A stretch of DNA of 64,000 nt from Axinella damicornis (Eukaryota > Porifera > Demospongiae > Axinellida > Axinellidae), in assembly GCA_963931865.1 (NCBI GenBank), contig OZ007507.1, forward strand, positions 914,139-978,138, read 5' to 3'. Position numbers and translations under genes: made by a program. Of the stretch, positions 33,173-44,917 are shown piece after piece; position 1 is the first letter of the stretch, and every line of letters begins with the position of its first letter. The notes beneath the pieces were generated by a model that was not told where the DNA came from, did not search any database, and saw nothing but the letters and a program-made list of their open reading frames with translations.

Positions 33173-36100
33173 ACCGGAACCTAGTGAGGACAGTATGACC
33201 GCAGTGAGCACTTACTGAGTGTACAACGTACCTGGGACGAACCCACTCTCTTCTTGGTGCTTTCAGAGTAGCCAATCATTGCTTTGCGTTGAATGAACAA
33301 GGTCGTACCCAGCCTGGCGTGCCTTCTACTCCGACTGCCGGTGTTCTATAAATGAACGCGTACATCATAACAGCAGATCAAGAAACTTTCCGCAAGCGCG
33401 AGGTAGCCATAGAGCTCTAGCTAGCTCAGAACTACACGCTACTAGTACAGTACCGCTTATCTTATTTACCCAGAGTACTGACCTGTTGTGTAGTGAAGCT
33501 TTAGGACAGAAGTGCGGTGTTGCAACTGACACCCAGGGTCCCATAACAGCAGCACAGAGCCTGTGTGCGCATAACACTGAGCCACGAACAGTACGGCTGC
33601 AGCGCTAGTATGGCACAATGACTAGAGCCACCGTTTCTGTGACAACACTTTCGCCACGCTATCGTTCGGTTCTCATAGCATTTCTTCAGCTCGAGCGCTC
33701 AGGTACAGAAAGCTTAAACAACGCGAGCGTTCACACAGTACAGCCATTTTCAACTGTTGCTAATGAAAACGAGGCGTAGCCATGACGCGGACGCTCGTTG
33801 CTAGGGTGGAGCTTGACCTGATTGGTTGGCGCGCGCCGCAGCCGCTTCATAACCGTGCAATTTCTGACAGCCCTCGGGCTACAATAACCATGCAATTTGG
33901 GAAAAAATTGCACGCTTTTCTATGGGAGTTAATGTATGGCAACTCTATAAGTATGTGATTATATCTGAAACAAGTTGCATTCCAACATTCCACACGATAA
34001 AGCCAGGGATGCCTTGAAAACGAAGAGTAATATTTTGAATAGCGTGACTGATTTGTAACTCACACAACATTTACCACAGAAGTCGGAGTGTTTCCACGAA
34101 TAGACGCCGCCCTCGAACAAATGCATGCCGCACAATTGGAGGCGCTGAGTGAAATAAACACCGTGGCAGGTTAGCACGTGCGCAAAGTATGACGATACAA
34201 CGTGGACACTTTGTACGTCTTCCAACAGTCGTAGAAAAGTCTCGAGCTCGTCGTCATCCCCCTCCATATGCATCCCGTGAAGGCATCTTCACCATCGTCC
34301 TTATCCCGTGTGCACGGTATCGCTTTGTCGAAAAGCGATGGCTATTCAAAGCACTCAGTGCTCCGGCCACAGCTGAATCTTGCCCATTGTGAGTTGTTGT
34401 TTTGTGTTTCTCGACCGAATTTTCCTACCTTCTCACCAGCTTGTCGACACAATTCGACGGGGAGCTAGCTAGGGATGCTGTGTACATGGCGCAGTCATAC
34501 TGCCCAAAGTAATAAACGCCGCCCTCGAATAGTCGCCCCACCAAACTGAACAACAAAACAAATGAATGCCGCGGCGTCTATTCGCGGAAATACGGTACTA
34601 AGCAATTGTTTGACTACTAGGAATGGCCTACAAAGATTCTGACTACACCGTCATGATCACTGTTGTGCGCTGACCCAAACGTATAATTTTGGTACTGAAA
34701 GTCACCTTGGTATTGGAGTTATGAGCACTTTTGTCTTCCTGTTGACTGCCATTGCTCGAGCGCTAACTGACTTTCACATCTTTCAGGAAAGGCCCACTGA
34801 CTACACTGCCATAATTGTCATCGTGCACTGACACTTATGTGCCGAAAGTCACCCTGATGGTGAAGTTGTGAGCCCTGTAATAATTTTTTTTTTGTCTTCC
34901 TTCTGGCCACCATTGCCCACTCAACACGAGCAGTATGGTTATCATGTGACATTGTGTTAATTGGGATGATCCGTATATGAACGAGGCTTGATGAGCTGGT
35001 GGATACCAGCAGAGTCTGCCCAGGTATCTACAAGGTCAGACTTGTCTTCGGCTCGGGAAATACCGACATACCCATGCACAACCTCACCATGTTGCATTCC
35101 TACCAGTGTAATAATGTATTTACAGTGTGTATAGTATATTATACACGTATGTATGCTATTTATCCTTTGTAGAACCACCCAGTTTGGTGAACGAATTAGT
35201 ACACCGAGTGCAGAATTTGGAATTGAGTGAACGCCAAAGGGAACTTGGGGCACGTCAAACACTATCTACCACATCATATGCTGAATACTATAAATCCCGG
35301 AAAGTTGCGAATCTCTCTGTGTGTAATCAGGATGTGGGTCGTGCATTCCAGAAAAACCTCAACTCGCTTGAATATGAGCTACATTTTGGTGTACTACCTA
35401 CAGGCCTCGAGAGTACGATCGTTCAGCCCTATTGGTCGGGAAAGATTCAAGAGTGGAACGAAATGTTACGGGTAAATCATGCACAAGTTCAATTTCTCGA
35501 CTCACATGCTAGAAAGATTCTGGGTAAGAAATCCCCAGATGTTATTTTACTGACATCGGATGGGTCTGTCTCCCCTTTCAACATTGTTGTAGTCGGTGAA
35601 CTGAAGGGGAAAGATGAGATTGATGATGGAGCTAGAGGGCAGCTTGAAAAGTACCTACAATTGGTGCTTCAGGAGCAGCCATTCCGCACCAGCGTGTATG
35701 GCTTTCTAACTGATAATATCTCACTGCATCTTGTCATTGCAACACGCACGAAGGATGCCATACACACCAACTGGATTCTTGATGTGTCATGGAACACCAC
35801 GGATTCTGGAGTGCAAGCTGCCAAGGTAGTATCATGCCTGGCTTCCATGTCTCTGACTGAACTTCATTACCATCTACCATCTGTTGTGGTGGTAGAACAA
35901 GGCAAGGTTGAGTTACAAGGTGTCCTTGGTAATGGACTTTCAGGTTTTGTGTACAAGGGGAAACTGGGTGAAACGACTTTGGTTGTAAAAGTCTTTAAGG
36001 ATCTTGAAAGGCTGAGCCGTGAGGAGAGGATGCTGAGCCAGTTGAGGAGGTTCGAGGTGTTGCATATCCCAAGCGTTAATGCTGTTGCAGGCAACGCATT

Positions 36101-36735
36101 GCTGTTAACACCGCTTGCGAGATCTTTTGTTTCTGTTGGAGAAACTGGCCCTTTCTTGGCTCCCCTTCACATACAACAGATGGTGGAGACCCTACACCAA
36201 GCACACTGTTGTGATATCGTGCACCGTGACGTTCGTAGTGCAAACATCTATGCAGTAACTAAGCATGAGGTGCTGCTCAATGACTGGGGGTCTTCATGCA
36301 GTGTTGGTGAGTGGATTCCGTATGAGGGAGTGATTGCAGAAGCTTCTGATCACATTTTGGCATTGCTGATTGACGGGAAACATGTGGTTGTTCGTCCTAA
36401 CGACGACCTTCATGCATTAGCCCGTACTGTCTACCGTATTCTCTTCAAACCACCACCGCACGTGATTGCAAGTACAATGAAAGTAGAAGGCTTGAAGAAG
36501 ATCAAGCAGTTTTGGAATGATTGTGGTCGTTCATGGCAAGAGATATTCGAGTTGGCAGAACGTGCAGTAGTTCAAGATCGGGACACATACAAGCGGTTTG
36601 AAGATGCCCTGTGTGGAATTCTACATGTTGTGGATGTGCACACATGGGCAGAGTGGTAACAACTTGTATTTTATCACCGAGTTACAACCTATGTAGCCTA
36701 CATGATGTATACCTAGAAAATTAATTGGCAATTGC
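33173..36735. repeat. Second inverted repeat, arm 2 (effector copy 3)
   Basis: Third copy of the effector segment, in the same orientation as copy 1. Similarity ends abruptly at about 36,735, where the sequence switches into a 21-bp satellite, whereas copies 1 and 2 continue into their shared 3' flank. This copy is closer to copy 1 (about seven amino-acid differences over the shared effector exon) than to copy 2. Confidence 0.92.
35173..36659 (+). CDS. Nuclease-kinase effector exon, copy 3 (intact)
   Basis: Opens after the acceptor TATCCTTTGTAG and ends at TAA 36,657-36,659. PD-(D/E)xK motif: SPDVILL near 35,530 and GELKGK near 35,596-35,612. Kinase motifs: GNGLSGFVYKG near 35,930, VVKVFK, HRDVRSAN near 36,222, NDWGSS near 36,278, NDDLHAL near 36,400. 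DWG replaces the usual DFG; the aspartate is kept, so activity is possible. C-terminus is FEDALCGILHVVDVHTWAEW, as in copy 2. Acceptor phase 1 fits the header exon ending 31,756. The family role (a Crinkler-type nuclear effector) is known for relatives; cellular role in this animal is unknown. Confidence 0.85.
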
Positions 36736-36789
36736 ATTGGTGTTGCCATTAACTGCATTGGTGTTGCCATTAACTGTATTGGTGTTGCC
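36735..36789. repeat. Left piece of the 21-bp satellite
   Basis: Units of TGCATTGGTGTTGCCATTAAC start right where the inverted repeat ends. The array is interrupted at 36,789 by a 2.1-kb element and resumes at 38,889. Confidence 0.9.
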
Positions 36790-37246
36790 TAGCCTCGTTC
36801 CCAGGCCCGAGACGGCGAGGAGAAAAGGGCCTGGTTTCCAGTGTTTGCGCATGCGCTTAATTATCTGTAACCGTAGCACGTATTCATAAGGGGGAGGGTG
36901 CAAATGATGTCTTCGTAGTCACATGGTCGAGGGTGTGACGCTACCTATTTTGCTACACTGGTCCTCGATCCGCGAGATGAGGGGCGACACAACCACAATT
37001 GCACTGCCACCAGCAGCAGACTTACCGGACATTCTTTATTCAAAACAAACGGAAGAGTCTGGTAGCATACTGACTCCACCCGGTCGGTGCCACGGTAGCC
37101 ACACGAAAACATCCCATCGTTCAATCGCAGGTCGCTGTTCTAGCTCAATTCAGGAGCGCCTTGCCGCCTTAGGACATAGGAGAGCACGATCGAGAGCTGT
37201 TGTAACGCACGTTACTACTACTAAGTACTTGTACTTGCTAGCGGTG

Positions 37247-37425
37247 TCTTCCCATTTGGTCAATTCCCACTTCGTCAATTTCACTTCGTCAATTCCCACT
37301 TTGTCAACTTCCCACTTTGTCAATTCCCACTTCGTCAACATTGACCAAGTGGGAATTGACAAAGTGAGAAATTGACAAAGTGGGAATTGACGAATTGGGA
37401 ATTGACAAAGTAGGAATCTATATAC
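37247..37425. repeat. Palindromic block of TTGACAAAGTGGGAA units (left)
   Basis: First half reads GTCAATTCCCACTTCGTCAA and similar; second half is its reverse complement. The whole block is again inverted at about 38,527-38,715, so it can pair with itself or with its partner. Confidence 0.85.
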
Positions 37426-38526
37426 TAAATACTGCATAGCAAGGGTGCATAGTATGGCAAACATGGGTTGTGAGACTCAGGGCTCAATTACAAGGCATGT
37501 GCATTGTCAGGGAGGAACCCTCAGGAGGCGGGTGAGCAATTTCAGTGAGTTAGCAGAGTGGGAGATCTCAATCTACTACTCCGAGCTCAAGCAAAAATGC
37601 CCAGTGCACTCCCTCAGTTGGACGATCTTCTCAGCTATTTTGAAAACACCTAGCTGGCTAGATGGTGGGCAGTTTTCTCCTGCAACGTTGAGTGTCCTTG
37701 AGCTTGATGGGAGCAGAACAAGCAATCACTTGCAGGGATGGCACAGCAAGTTTAATTCAATCATCAGTCGGCGACATACTAACAGCTAGCTACCGACTGG
37801 TGGATACCATCAAAGAAGAGCAAGCACCTACGGAACTCACAGCAGTCCAACTTGAAGCAGGATCACATGACACCCAGACGAAAGAGATGTATAGTTGTCA
37901 ATGAATGCCTAAGAAAGCTAGCATACATTGTTGGAGAAATCCCATGTTGTTATAGCCAGCCTTATAGCTATCAATACATTAAGATTTTACGTGTCTGTGT
38001 GTGTGTGTGTGAGTGACGGAAGTGGGATGTTCGTGGGGCGGGACTAGACTATAGTGACGCGCGACCTTCGTACTTTAATTTATTTACTGAACCTCGAATT
38101 CCGCGAAGAATGTTCGAGAACATTGGGACCGGGCATGGGCTGGAATCCAGTATGCAATCGGGGAGCAGCAGTCGAAGCGGACGCAATCGGGCGAGCAGAA
38201 GTTCAAGCGGACGCAATCGGGGAGCAGCAGTCGAAGCGGACGTGATCGGGCGGCGAGCAGCAGCTGAAGCGGGCGCAATCGGGGAGCAGCAGCTGGACGC
38301 GAGGCGGAGGCAAACGGGGAGCAGCAGTGGAAGCGGATGCCGCAATCGGGCCCGGGAGCAGCAGCTGAAGTGGACGCAATCGGGGAGAAGCAGCTCTTCA
38401 GAGAGCTGTCCGGCGCCGGATTACGCACGGTAGGCGAACAAGGGGGAAGTAGCTGAGCGAGCGAAGCGAGCTCAGCTACTTGTAATATACTATGCACACT
38501 TGGTTTGCATACCATGTTTACCATAG

Positions 38527-38715
38527 ATTTCCACTTTGTCAATTCCCAATTCGTCAATTCCCACTTTGTCAATTTCTCACTTTGTCAATTCCCACTTGGT
38601 CAATGTTGACGAAGTGGGAATTGACAAAGTGGGAAGTTGACAAAGTGGGAATTGACAAAGTGAAATTGACGAAGTGGGAATTGACGAAATGGGAATTGAC
38701 CAAATGGGAATAAAC
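38527..38715. repeat. Palindromic block of TTGACAAAGTGGGAA units (right)
   Basis: Inverted partner of 37,247-37,425; the centre is CAATGTTGACGAAGTGG against CAACATTGACCAAGTGG on the other side. Confidence 0.85.
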
Positions 38716-38888
38716 CCTTGCTAGCTAGTTAACTGTACGGATCACGTTATCCACTTCGACGTCACAAGTGTACAAACATAATCGAACGTCCACGGTGCCG
38801 GTGGAATTCCACCGCTAGTTAGCGCATGCGCAAACAGTGGAAACCAGGCCCTTTTCTCCTCGCCGTCTCGGGCCTGGGAACGAGGCTA

Positions 38889-39752
38889 GGTGTTGCCTAT
38901 CTCCTGCATTGGTGTTGCCATTAACTGCATTGGTGTTGCCTATCTACTGCATTGGTGTTGCCTATCTACTGTATTGGTGTTGCCATTAACTGCATTGGTG
39001 TTGCCATTTACTGCATTGGTGTTGCCTATCTCCTGCATTGGTGTTGCCTATCTCCTGTATTGGTGTTGCCTATCTACTGCATTGGTGTTGCCTATCTACT
39101 GTATTGGTGTTGCCATTAACTGTATTGGTGTTGCCATTAACTGTATTGGTGTTGCCATTAACTGCATTGGTGTTGCCATTAACTGCATTGGTGTTGCCTA
39201 TCTCCTGTATTGGTGTTGCCTATCTACTGCATTGGTGTTGCCTATCTACTGTATTGGTGTTGCCATTAACTGTATTGGTGTTGCCATTAACTGCATTGGT
39301 GTTGCCATTAACTGCATTGGTGTTGCCTATCTCCTGTATTGGTGTTGCCTATCTACTGCATTGGTGTTGCCTATCTACTGTGTTGGTGTTGCCTATCTCC
39401 TGCATTGGTGTTGCCTATCTCCTGTATTAGTGTTGCCATTGGTGTTGCCTGTCTCCTGCACTGGTGTTGCCTATCTCCTGCACTGGTGTTGCCTATCTAC
39501 TGCATTGGTGTTGCCTATCTACTGTGTTGGTGTTGCCTATCTCCTGCATTGGTGTTGCCTATCTACTGTATTAGTGTTGCCATTGGTGTTGCCTGTCTCC
39601 TGCACTGGTGTTGCCTGGTGTTGCCTATCTCCTGCACTGGTGTTGCCTATCTCCTGCACTGGTGTTGCCTATCTCCTGCATTGGTGTTGCCTGGTGTTGC
39701 CTATCTACTGCATTGGTGTTGCGCATCTACTGTATTAGTGTTGCTATTGTGT
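38889..39752. repeat. 21-bp satellite array (main part)
   Basis: About 40 units of (T/C)ATTGGTGTTGCC followed by TATCTCCTGC, TATCTACTGC or ATTAACTG(C/T). Since the unit is a multiple of three, long frames stay open (for example 38,890-39,738), giving repetitive IGVAYLLHWCC-type peptides; these are artefacts of periodicity. Variant runs near the right end show local re-arrangement. Confidence 0.92.
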
Positions 39753-39815
39753 TGCATATGGGGGCGGGGATGATCACGTGATCCGTCCAATCGTTTCCTT
39801 ACTTTGATCGTGTTT

Positions 39816-42315
39816 AACATTTCACTCACCAACACCGTAACAATAGTATACAAGTATCAGACCAAACCTGAACCCAACTCCTGTGTTTGCCGGGAGGTAG
39901 CATGAGACCAGTTTTTCCCGAGCTCTCAGATGATCGGGGACACAGTTCTTCCGCCCCTGATCTTGGGGGACAATGCTGGGAGCCTAGTTACTTACCCTGA
40001 AGGCTGCCCAGCATCCCGCCTAACCCTTTATAGCCAACCAGTCTCCACAAGCTACCAGTCACACCGAGCATGTCACCTTTCCCTGCTCAGTGGAGGTCAT
40101 AATTATCATATATGAGCACCTGCTGCGAAAACACCATTCAGTTCCACAATCAACCCTACACCTAAATGCATCAAGGGTGGGTGGGAGGGAACATCAACTT
40201 GCTGCTTGCATGGTACCACTGCACTGTTGTAACTAACTAGTAACCAACCGATATCAAGGCACGCATGCGCCTACCAGCTCATGCAACGTTACTGCCCTAG
40301 CAACCGTGACCACAGTAACCAGCACGCATGCGCATCCCTGGATAAGTTCACTTCCGCTCATCACCACACCCCCTCAGTGCTCGTTCATGTTAACTTAGTT
40401 TAACCCTGCGTGTTAAACTGCATTTAACATTTCACTCACCAACACCGTAACAATAGTATACAAGTATCAGACCAAACCTGAACCCAACTCCTGTGTTTGC
40501 CGGGAGGTAGCATGAGACCAGTTTTCCCCGAGCTCTCAGATGATCGGGGACACAGTTCTTCCGCCCCTGATCTTGGGGGACAATGCTGGGAGCCTAGTTA
40601 CTTACCCTGAAGGCTGCCCAGCATCCCGCCACAGGAAGGAGGTCCTATAACCTCCTTCCTCCCCCAAGCCCCTTTTAAGCATACCACCTCCCCCAGCAAC
40701 CTGCCACCTTAAATGGCAATACCAACACACCAATAACAATGTAATAACACCTAACAACTTCCGACTTGTACAAAAACTATCCATGGGAAGACCAATTAGT
40801 TTCCTACTCCAGCAAACATGACATGGATGAAGAACATATCCAATTTAAAGCTCACCCAGGAGGCAAATTACCCCCTCCTCCTCCCAGTTACTTCCCCACT
40901 TCCAGACCAGATGGGTGCAATGCTTCCCTCAGTCGTGAAACTAATATTTTCCTTGACAGATGTACCCCTGATGCAACTTTAAAATGGCCCTATGTACCCA
41001 CCCAAGACGGCTACCATGCACTGCACCTACTGGGCACTGCTGTTGGTCCTGCCCAGGTAGACTAACACACCCCACTGAAATGGGTCTGTCTTAGATGCCT
41101 TATAATACACACCTGCACCACGTACTACAGGAGCTCTAGGGCTATCCATAGTCACATCACCCTCATTAACGTGCCCCTATGGATTGTACTCCTTCAGTGA
41201 CGGAACTGTAGCTTCACCCGATCCTAGGAAATCAAAGAAACATATACAACCCGCTGCCCAAAGCATTATGTCATCGCGATCATGACTCTCCCCCTCCATC
41301 CCAGCAACCTTAAAAAATTGCTGGCATGATTGGAAATCTCGACCCTGGCCTTGTTGCCACTACCCTTGCCAGCCTGAGTTTTATCCACTTCAGGGAGCAT
41401 TCTAACTGGGGCCAAGAATCAACAAATAGATCTTCCAACCCCCAACTATCTGCATCCTCGCATGGATGAGTGCCGGAGCCCACATCAGCCAAGTGTGCCA
41501 CATAAAAGCACAACCGGTCCTCTTCTAACAGTAGGGGGTGGAGTTAGTATTAGTACAATATGCTAGCTAAGTATCTCTGCAGTCTGGCCTGTTGCATAGA
41601 TCCTCGATCTAGAGGGAGCTATGGAAAAATTGATGATGTCCTGAGTGCCCTTGAACCACAAACTGATCCACCAAACCCGGCCCACAGGGAGCTGATAGGC
41701 CACCCGATGAGCCCGTGAAACAAGACCACCAAACTCGTTCCTAAATATAGCATTCGCTAACCCCAGGTACATGATCTGCCATCAGCACAACCATGCCTCC
41801 AAGAAGAACAGGCATCACAGCATGTGTGCCGTCTTATGAGAGCTACAACTGCCTGTTTGACACAATGACAAAACACACAGTTGTTCTCCATACTGAACCC
41901 CAGACTGCTACAGCAACAACGTTAACTCTTATGCCGCAACTGAAGCGGAACCATAGCCATTCCCACCAAGCCCCCGACACCACTGGGTCCCCCACAGCGC
42001 TCCACATGTACAGCCTGAAGTATCACCCCAAATCTCCACCTCTGCAGACACCTCACCATCATTGACAACCCATTCCAAGAACATCAACTTGCTGCTTGCA
42101 TGGTACCACTGCACTGTTGTAACTAACTAGTAACCAACCGATATCAAGGCACGCATGCGCCTACCAGCTCATGCAACGTTACTGCCCTAGCAACCGTGAC
42201 CACAGTAACCAGCACGCATGCGCATCCCTGGATAAGTTCACTTCCGCTCATCACCACACCCCCTCAGTGCTCGTTCATGTTAACTTAGTTTAACCCTGCG
42301 TGTTAAACTGCATTT
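39816..42315 (-). mobile_element. Decayed tyrosine-recombinase retroelement with split direct repeats
   Basis: Read on the minus strand: A1 (42,315-42,079), interior, B1 (40,630-40,426), A2 (40,425-40,189), 168 bp, B2 (40,020-39,816). A copies are 237 bp and B copies 205 bp, in the A1-interior-B1-A2-B2 order of Ngaro/PAT-like elements. The interior keeps recombinase fragments on the minus strand: WPQLECSLKWIKLRLARVV.. and RFPIMPAIF (41,400-41,310), then LWAAGCICFFDFLGSGEATV (about 41,260-41,200), where the expected catalytic R of FLRSGE is G, followed by an in-frame TAG. There is no reverse transcriptase. No target duplication is seen: only TTT is shared at the junctions, and an empty site GTGTTTCATGTGAC occurs at about 42,456-42,469. 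Non-functional internal-deletion copy. Confidence 0.78.
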
Positions 42316-42355
42316 CATGTGACTAAAATTTGCGTGATCCGTCCAATCGTTTCCT

Positions 42356-42433
42356 TAGCCTCGCTCCCAGTCCCACGCCCAGCTTTTACTAAGCAGCGAC
42401 GAAAAGCTGGGCGTGGGACTGGGAACGAGGCTA
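42356..42433. mobile_element. 78-bp hairpin element of the 9-bp-TSD family, with empty site nearby
   Basis: Perfect inverted ends of about 30 bp starting TAGCCTCGCTCCCAGTCC, flanked by TCGTTTCCT at 42,347-42,355 and 42,434-42,442. The same flanking sequence without the element (CCAATCGTTTCCTTACTTTG) occurs at 39,787-39,806, because a segment of about 55 bp was duplicated around the retroelement. Confidence 0.93.
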
Positions 42434-42654
42434 TCGTTTCCTTACTTTGATCGTGTTTCATGTGACTAAAATTTGCGATTTTGACCACTCGGATTAAGTC
42501 TTTGATAAGAGCTGCGGGATACCTCACCCCACCCGTACATGTTTCCGGCTGGGCACGAGATCGAGACTACAGGTTTTAATTATTACCCCAGCCATGTAGA
42601 GTTTCAACTTGGTTGTGCTAGTTTGCCTCTCGATCTCCAATCGACCATAATTCG

Positions 42655-42850
42655 ACGTACCTCCGCCAACCTACAAGAGCCGTCCCGTCTACCCTACAAG
42701 AACCCTCTTTCAAGAGCCGTCCGTCTACCCTACAAGAACCCTCTTTCAAGAGCCGTCCGTCTACCCTACAAGAACCCTCTTTCAAGAGCCGTCCGTCTAC
42801 CCACCTACAACGGCCCTCCGTCTACTCGCCTACAACAGCCGTCAGAGCAG
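42655..42850. repeat. 36-bp tandem repeat
   Basis: Three to four copies of a unit with GAGCCGTCCGTCTACCCTAC and AAGAACCCTCTTTCAA. Unit is a multiple of three, so frames remain open; no coding support. Confidence 0.85.
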
Positions 42851-43316
42851 ACTCGAGGTATGTATTTGCAGAACCTTCCCGTGACAATTAGTGGGGCGGG
42901 GCGAAAGGGGAGGGGAGCTGGTGACTCGATATCATAGAGTCGGTAGACTCTATATGTAGGGATACGACAGACACGCAATATATGCTAATACAAAAAAATC
43001 TTTCCAAATCTCAGGAACGGTACACTTATAGGCCTTTATAACCACGTGCTGTTCATCTTTGAGTGCTTTCATGGCCAACAAGACTCCTCGCGTCGCAAAA
43101 AACCGTCACGAAAGTACCGCACCAGGTACTCGCATAACGAGCAAATTGTTTTTCTTCTTCTTTCAGACGGGCTAGCTCAACGTCGCCTCAATCCTTTATG
43201 ATGGTTTACGCACAAAACAGCAGCATTTTACACCGAGCAGTGCACCAGCCCATCGCTTTTGTCACAACTTCGAAATCTCACACCAGGCGGCTGCAGCTAC
43301 CCACTCCAAAAACTAT

Positions 43317-44170
43317 GGCTTCAATAAGCCAGTTGCACACAAGAGCGAAGGAATTTGATTGACGTGACGTTACATCCGGTTGCTCTTTTATAGCCACGTT
43401 AAGTATTGCAGTGAATGGCAAAATTGGCAGGGGGCGGTTTGAAACCTGCGCGTGACTAAAACCATACGGATTACACAGTTCATGTGACTGTGGTGTTTGA
43501 CAAGGGACCTGGCGGTAAAGACGGTGTGCAAAGAGTGAGAATCGGTTGAAGTACGAACGAGAACAACGCAGTATGCTGGACATACCTGTAACGTGTTGTG
43601 GCAACAACCCAAGCCAGGATCCGAGCGCCTTCTTCCACCGATTTCCAAGCGATCCAGGTACGAGACCGAGACCGTTCAGCGTGTTTTGGATGGATGGCAG
43701 GCAGCTGAGGTCGCAGTCGCGAGCTTGTTCCAGGGACTTTTCCCGATAGCGATGCCAAAAGAGAACCAACAGCTCGCTCAGGTCTGCTCCCGGTATGTCC
43801 GCGGCAGTAAGCGTCACAGAAACCATAGCTAATACCTTCGAAGTATAATAATCTAGCTATGCAGGAACAGAGCCTGAACACTGGAGGCAAGGGGGCTGTG
43901 GACGTAGCAAGACCGCTTTGTTCTCGTTCGTACTTCAACCGATTCTCACACTTCGCTCACCGTCTTGACCGTCCAGGTCTCTTGTTTATCGCCGCGGTCA
44001 CTTAAATTGTCTGATCGGCATAGTTTTAATCACGCGCACATTTCAAACGCCCACCTACCGATTTCGCCATTGACTGCAATACTTAACGTAGCTGCAATAG
44101 AGCAACCGGATGTGACGTCATACATTCCGTGAATACTTTCGCTTGCGTGCAACTGGCTTATTAGCATGCC
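43317..44170. mobile_element. Foldback element of about 850 bp
   Basis: Arms of about 250 bp (43,317-43,570 and 43,912-44,170) pair: ATAAGCCAGTTGCACACAAG against its complement, and TACGAACGAGAACAA against TTGTTCTCGTTCGTA. The loop holds a minus-strand frame (MVSVTLTAADIPGADLSELL..) reading into the arm, unrecognised. Probably non-autonomous. Confidence 0.75.
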
Positions 44171-44917
44171 ACCCTTTGTACGCATATATGCGCACATAAA
44201 CGATCACTTAGCAACGATACGTAATTATTACTCAAGATCGCTGAATTAGAAACACAGCAGGGAAGATGCGAGAATCGTGTCAGGTGTTGTCATGTTGGAA
44301 GTGTAATATACCAAGGCAAGGGCATAGGTGCCTGTGAAGTCACTGACTTCTGCTTAAGTATGTGCCTGCTGCTAAAATTTTTTACATGAACAAGTAATAA
44401 AAAACATTGAAAATGTAACGATGTAGGGATACCAGAACGGCAAAAAGTAAGGAAACAAGGGAGGGATGATCGAACATAACAGTGATGTATACAATACCCC
44501 TTCATTATACACGTATATGGAAGAAGATCTCTGTAGGGGGGGTTGTATACTTCACTGTTTTGTGCGATCGTCCCTGCCTTGTTTCCTTACTTTGTATATA
44601 TAGTATGTGACAAAAAGCTGGGGAGGACACCCTCTCTGAAGCTGTGTAATTGATTTGGCTTGAGGTTTATGAACTGTGGGTGACAATGTACATGTATCCC
44701 TTGGGAAAAGATAGGTGTTGGTAGTAATGTGGTCAGATGCATTCCCTTCCAGCTGGTGCTGCTGTGATGTCATAGCTTTGTCACATGAATATTTGGACAT
44801 GATTGCTGCAACTTGCCACTTTACTTGTACTGCCTGCCCTGGCGCCACCGCCTCAGACTCCTCCCCAGCATGTTTTGTACATGTTCAATGGTGTAGTGTC
44901 TTGCTGCTGTCACTTAA
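44171..44917. other. Intergenic, nothing recognised
   Basis: AT-rich sequence with short unrelated open frames on both strands; no family, splice or repeat support. Confidence 0.4.

Larger units (their letters stand above)
36790..38888. mobile_element. 2.1-kb non-autonomous element, 9-bp-TSD family
   Basis: Terminal inverted repeats of about 70 bp starting TAGCCTCGTTCCCAGGCC, flanked by GGTGTTGCC on both sides (36,781-36,789 and 38,889-38,897; this also matches satellite periodicity). Inside each end is a second, internally palindromic block of TTGACAAAGTGGGAA units. Open frames at 36,923-37,250 and 37,445-37,900 have no recognised family. A GC-rich 30-bp repeat (GGAGCAGCAGTCGAAGCGGA) lies at 38,150-38,400. 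No transposase seen. Nine-bp duplications and long inverted ends fit Mutator-like elements. Confidence 0.8.

Noticed and set aside
38890..39738. 282-codon open frame on +
   Set aside because: Produced by a 21-bp satellite whose unit is a multiple of three; other frames are open too.
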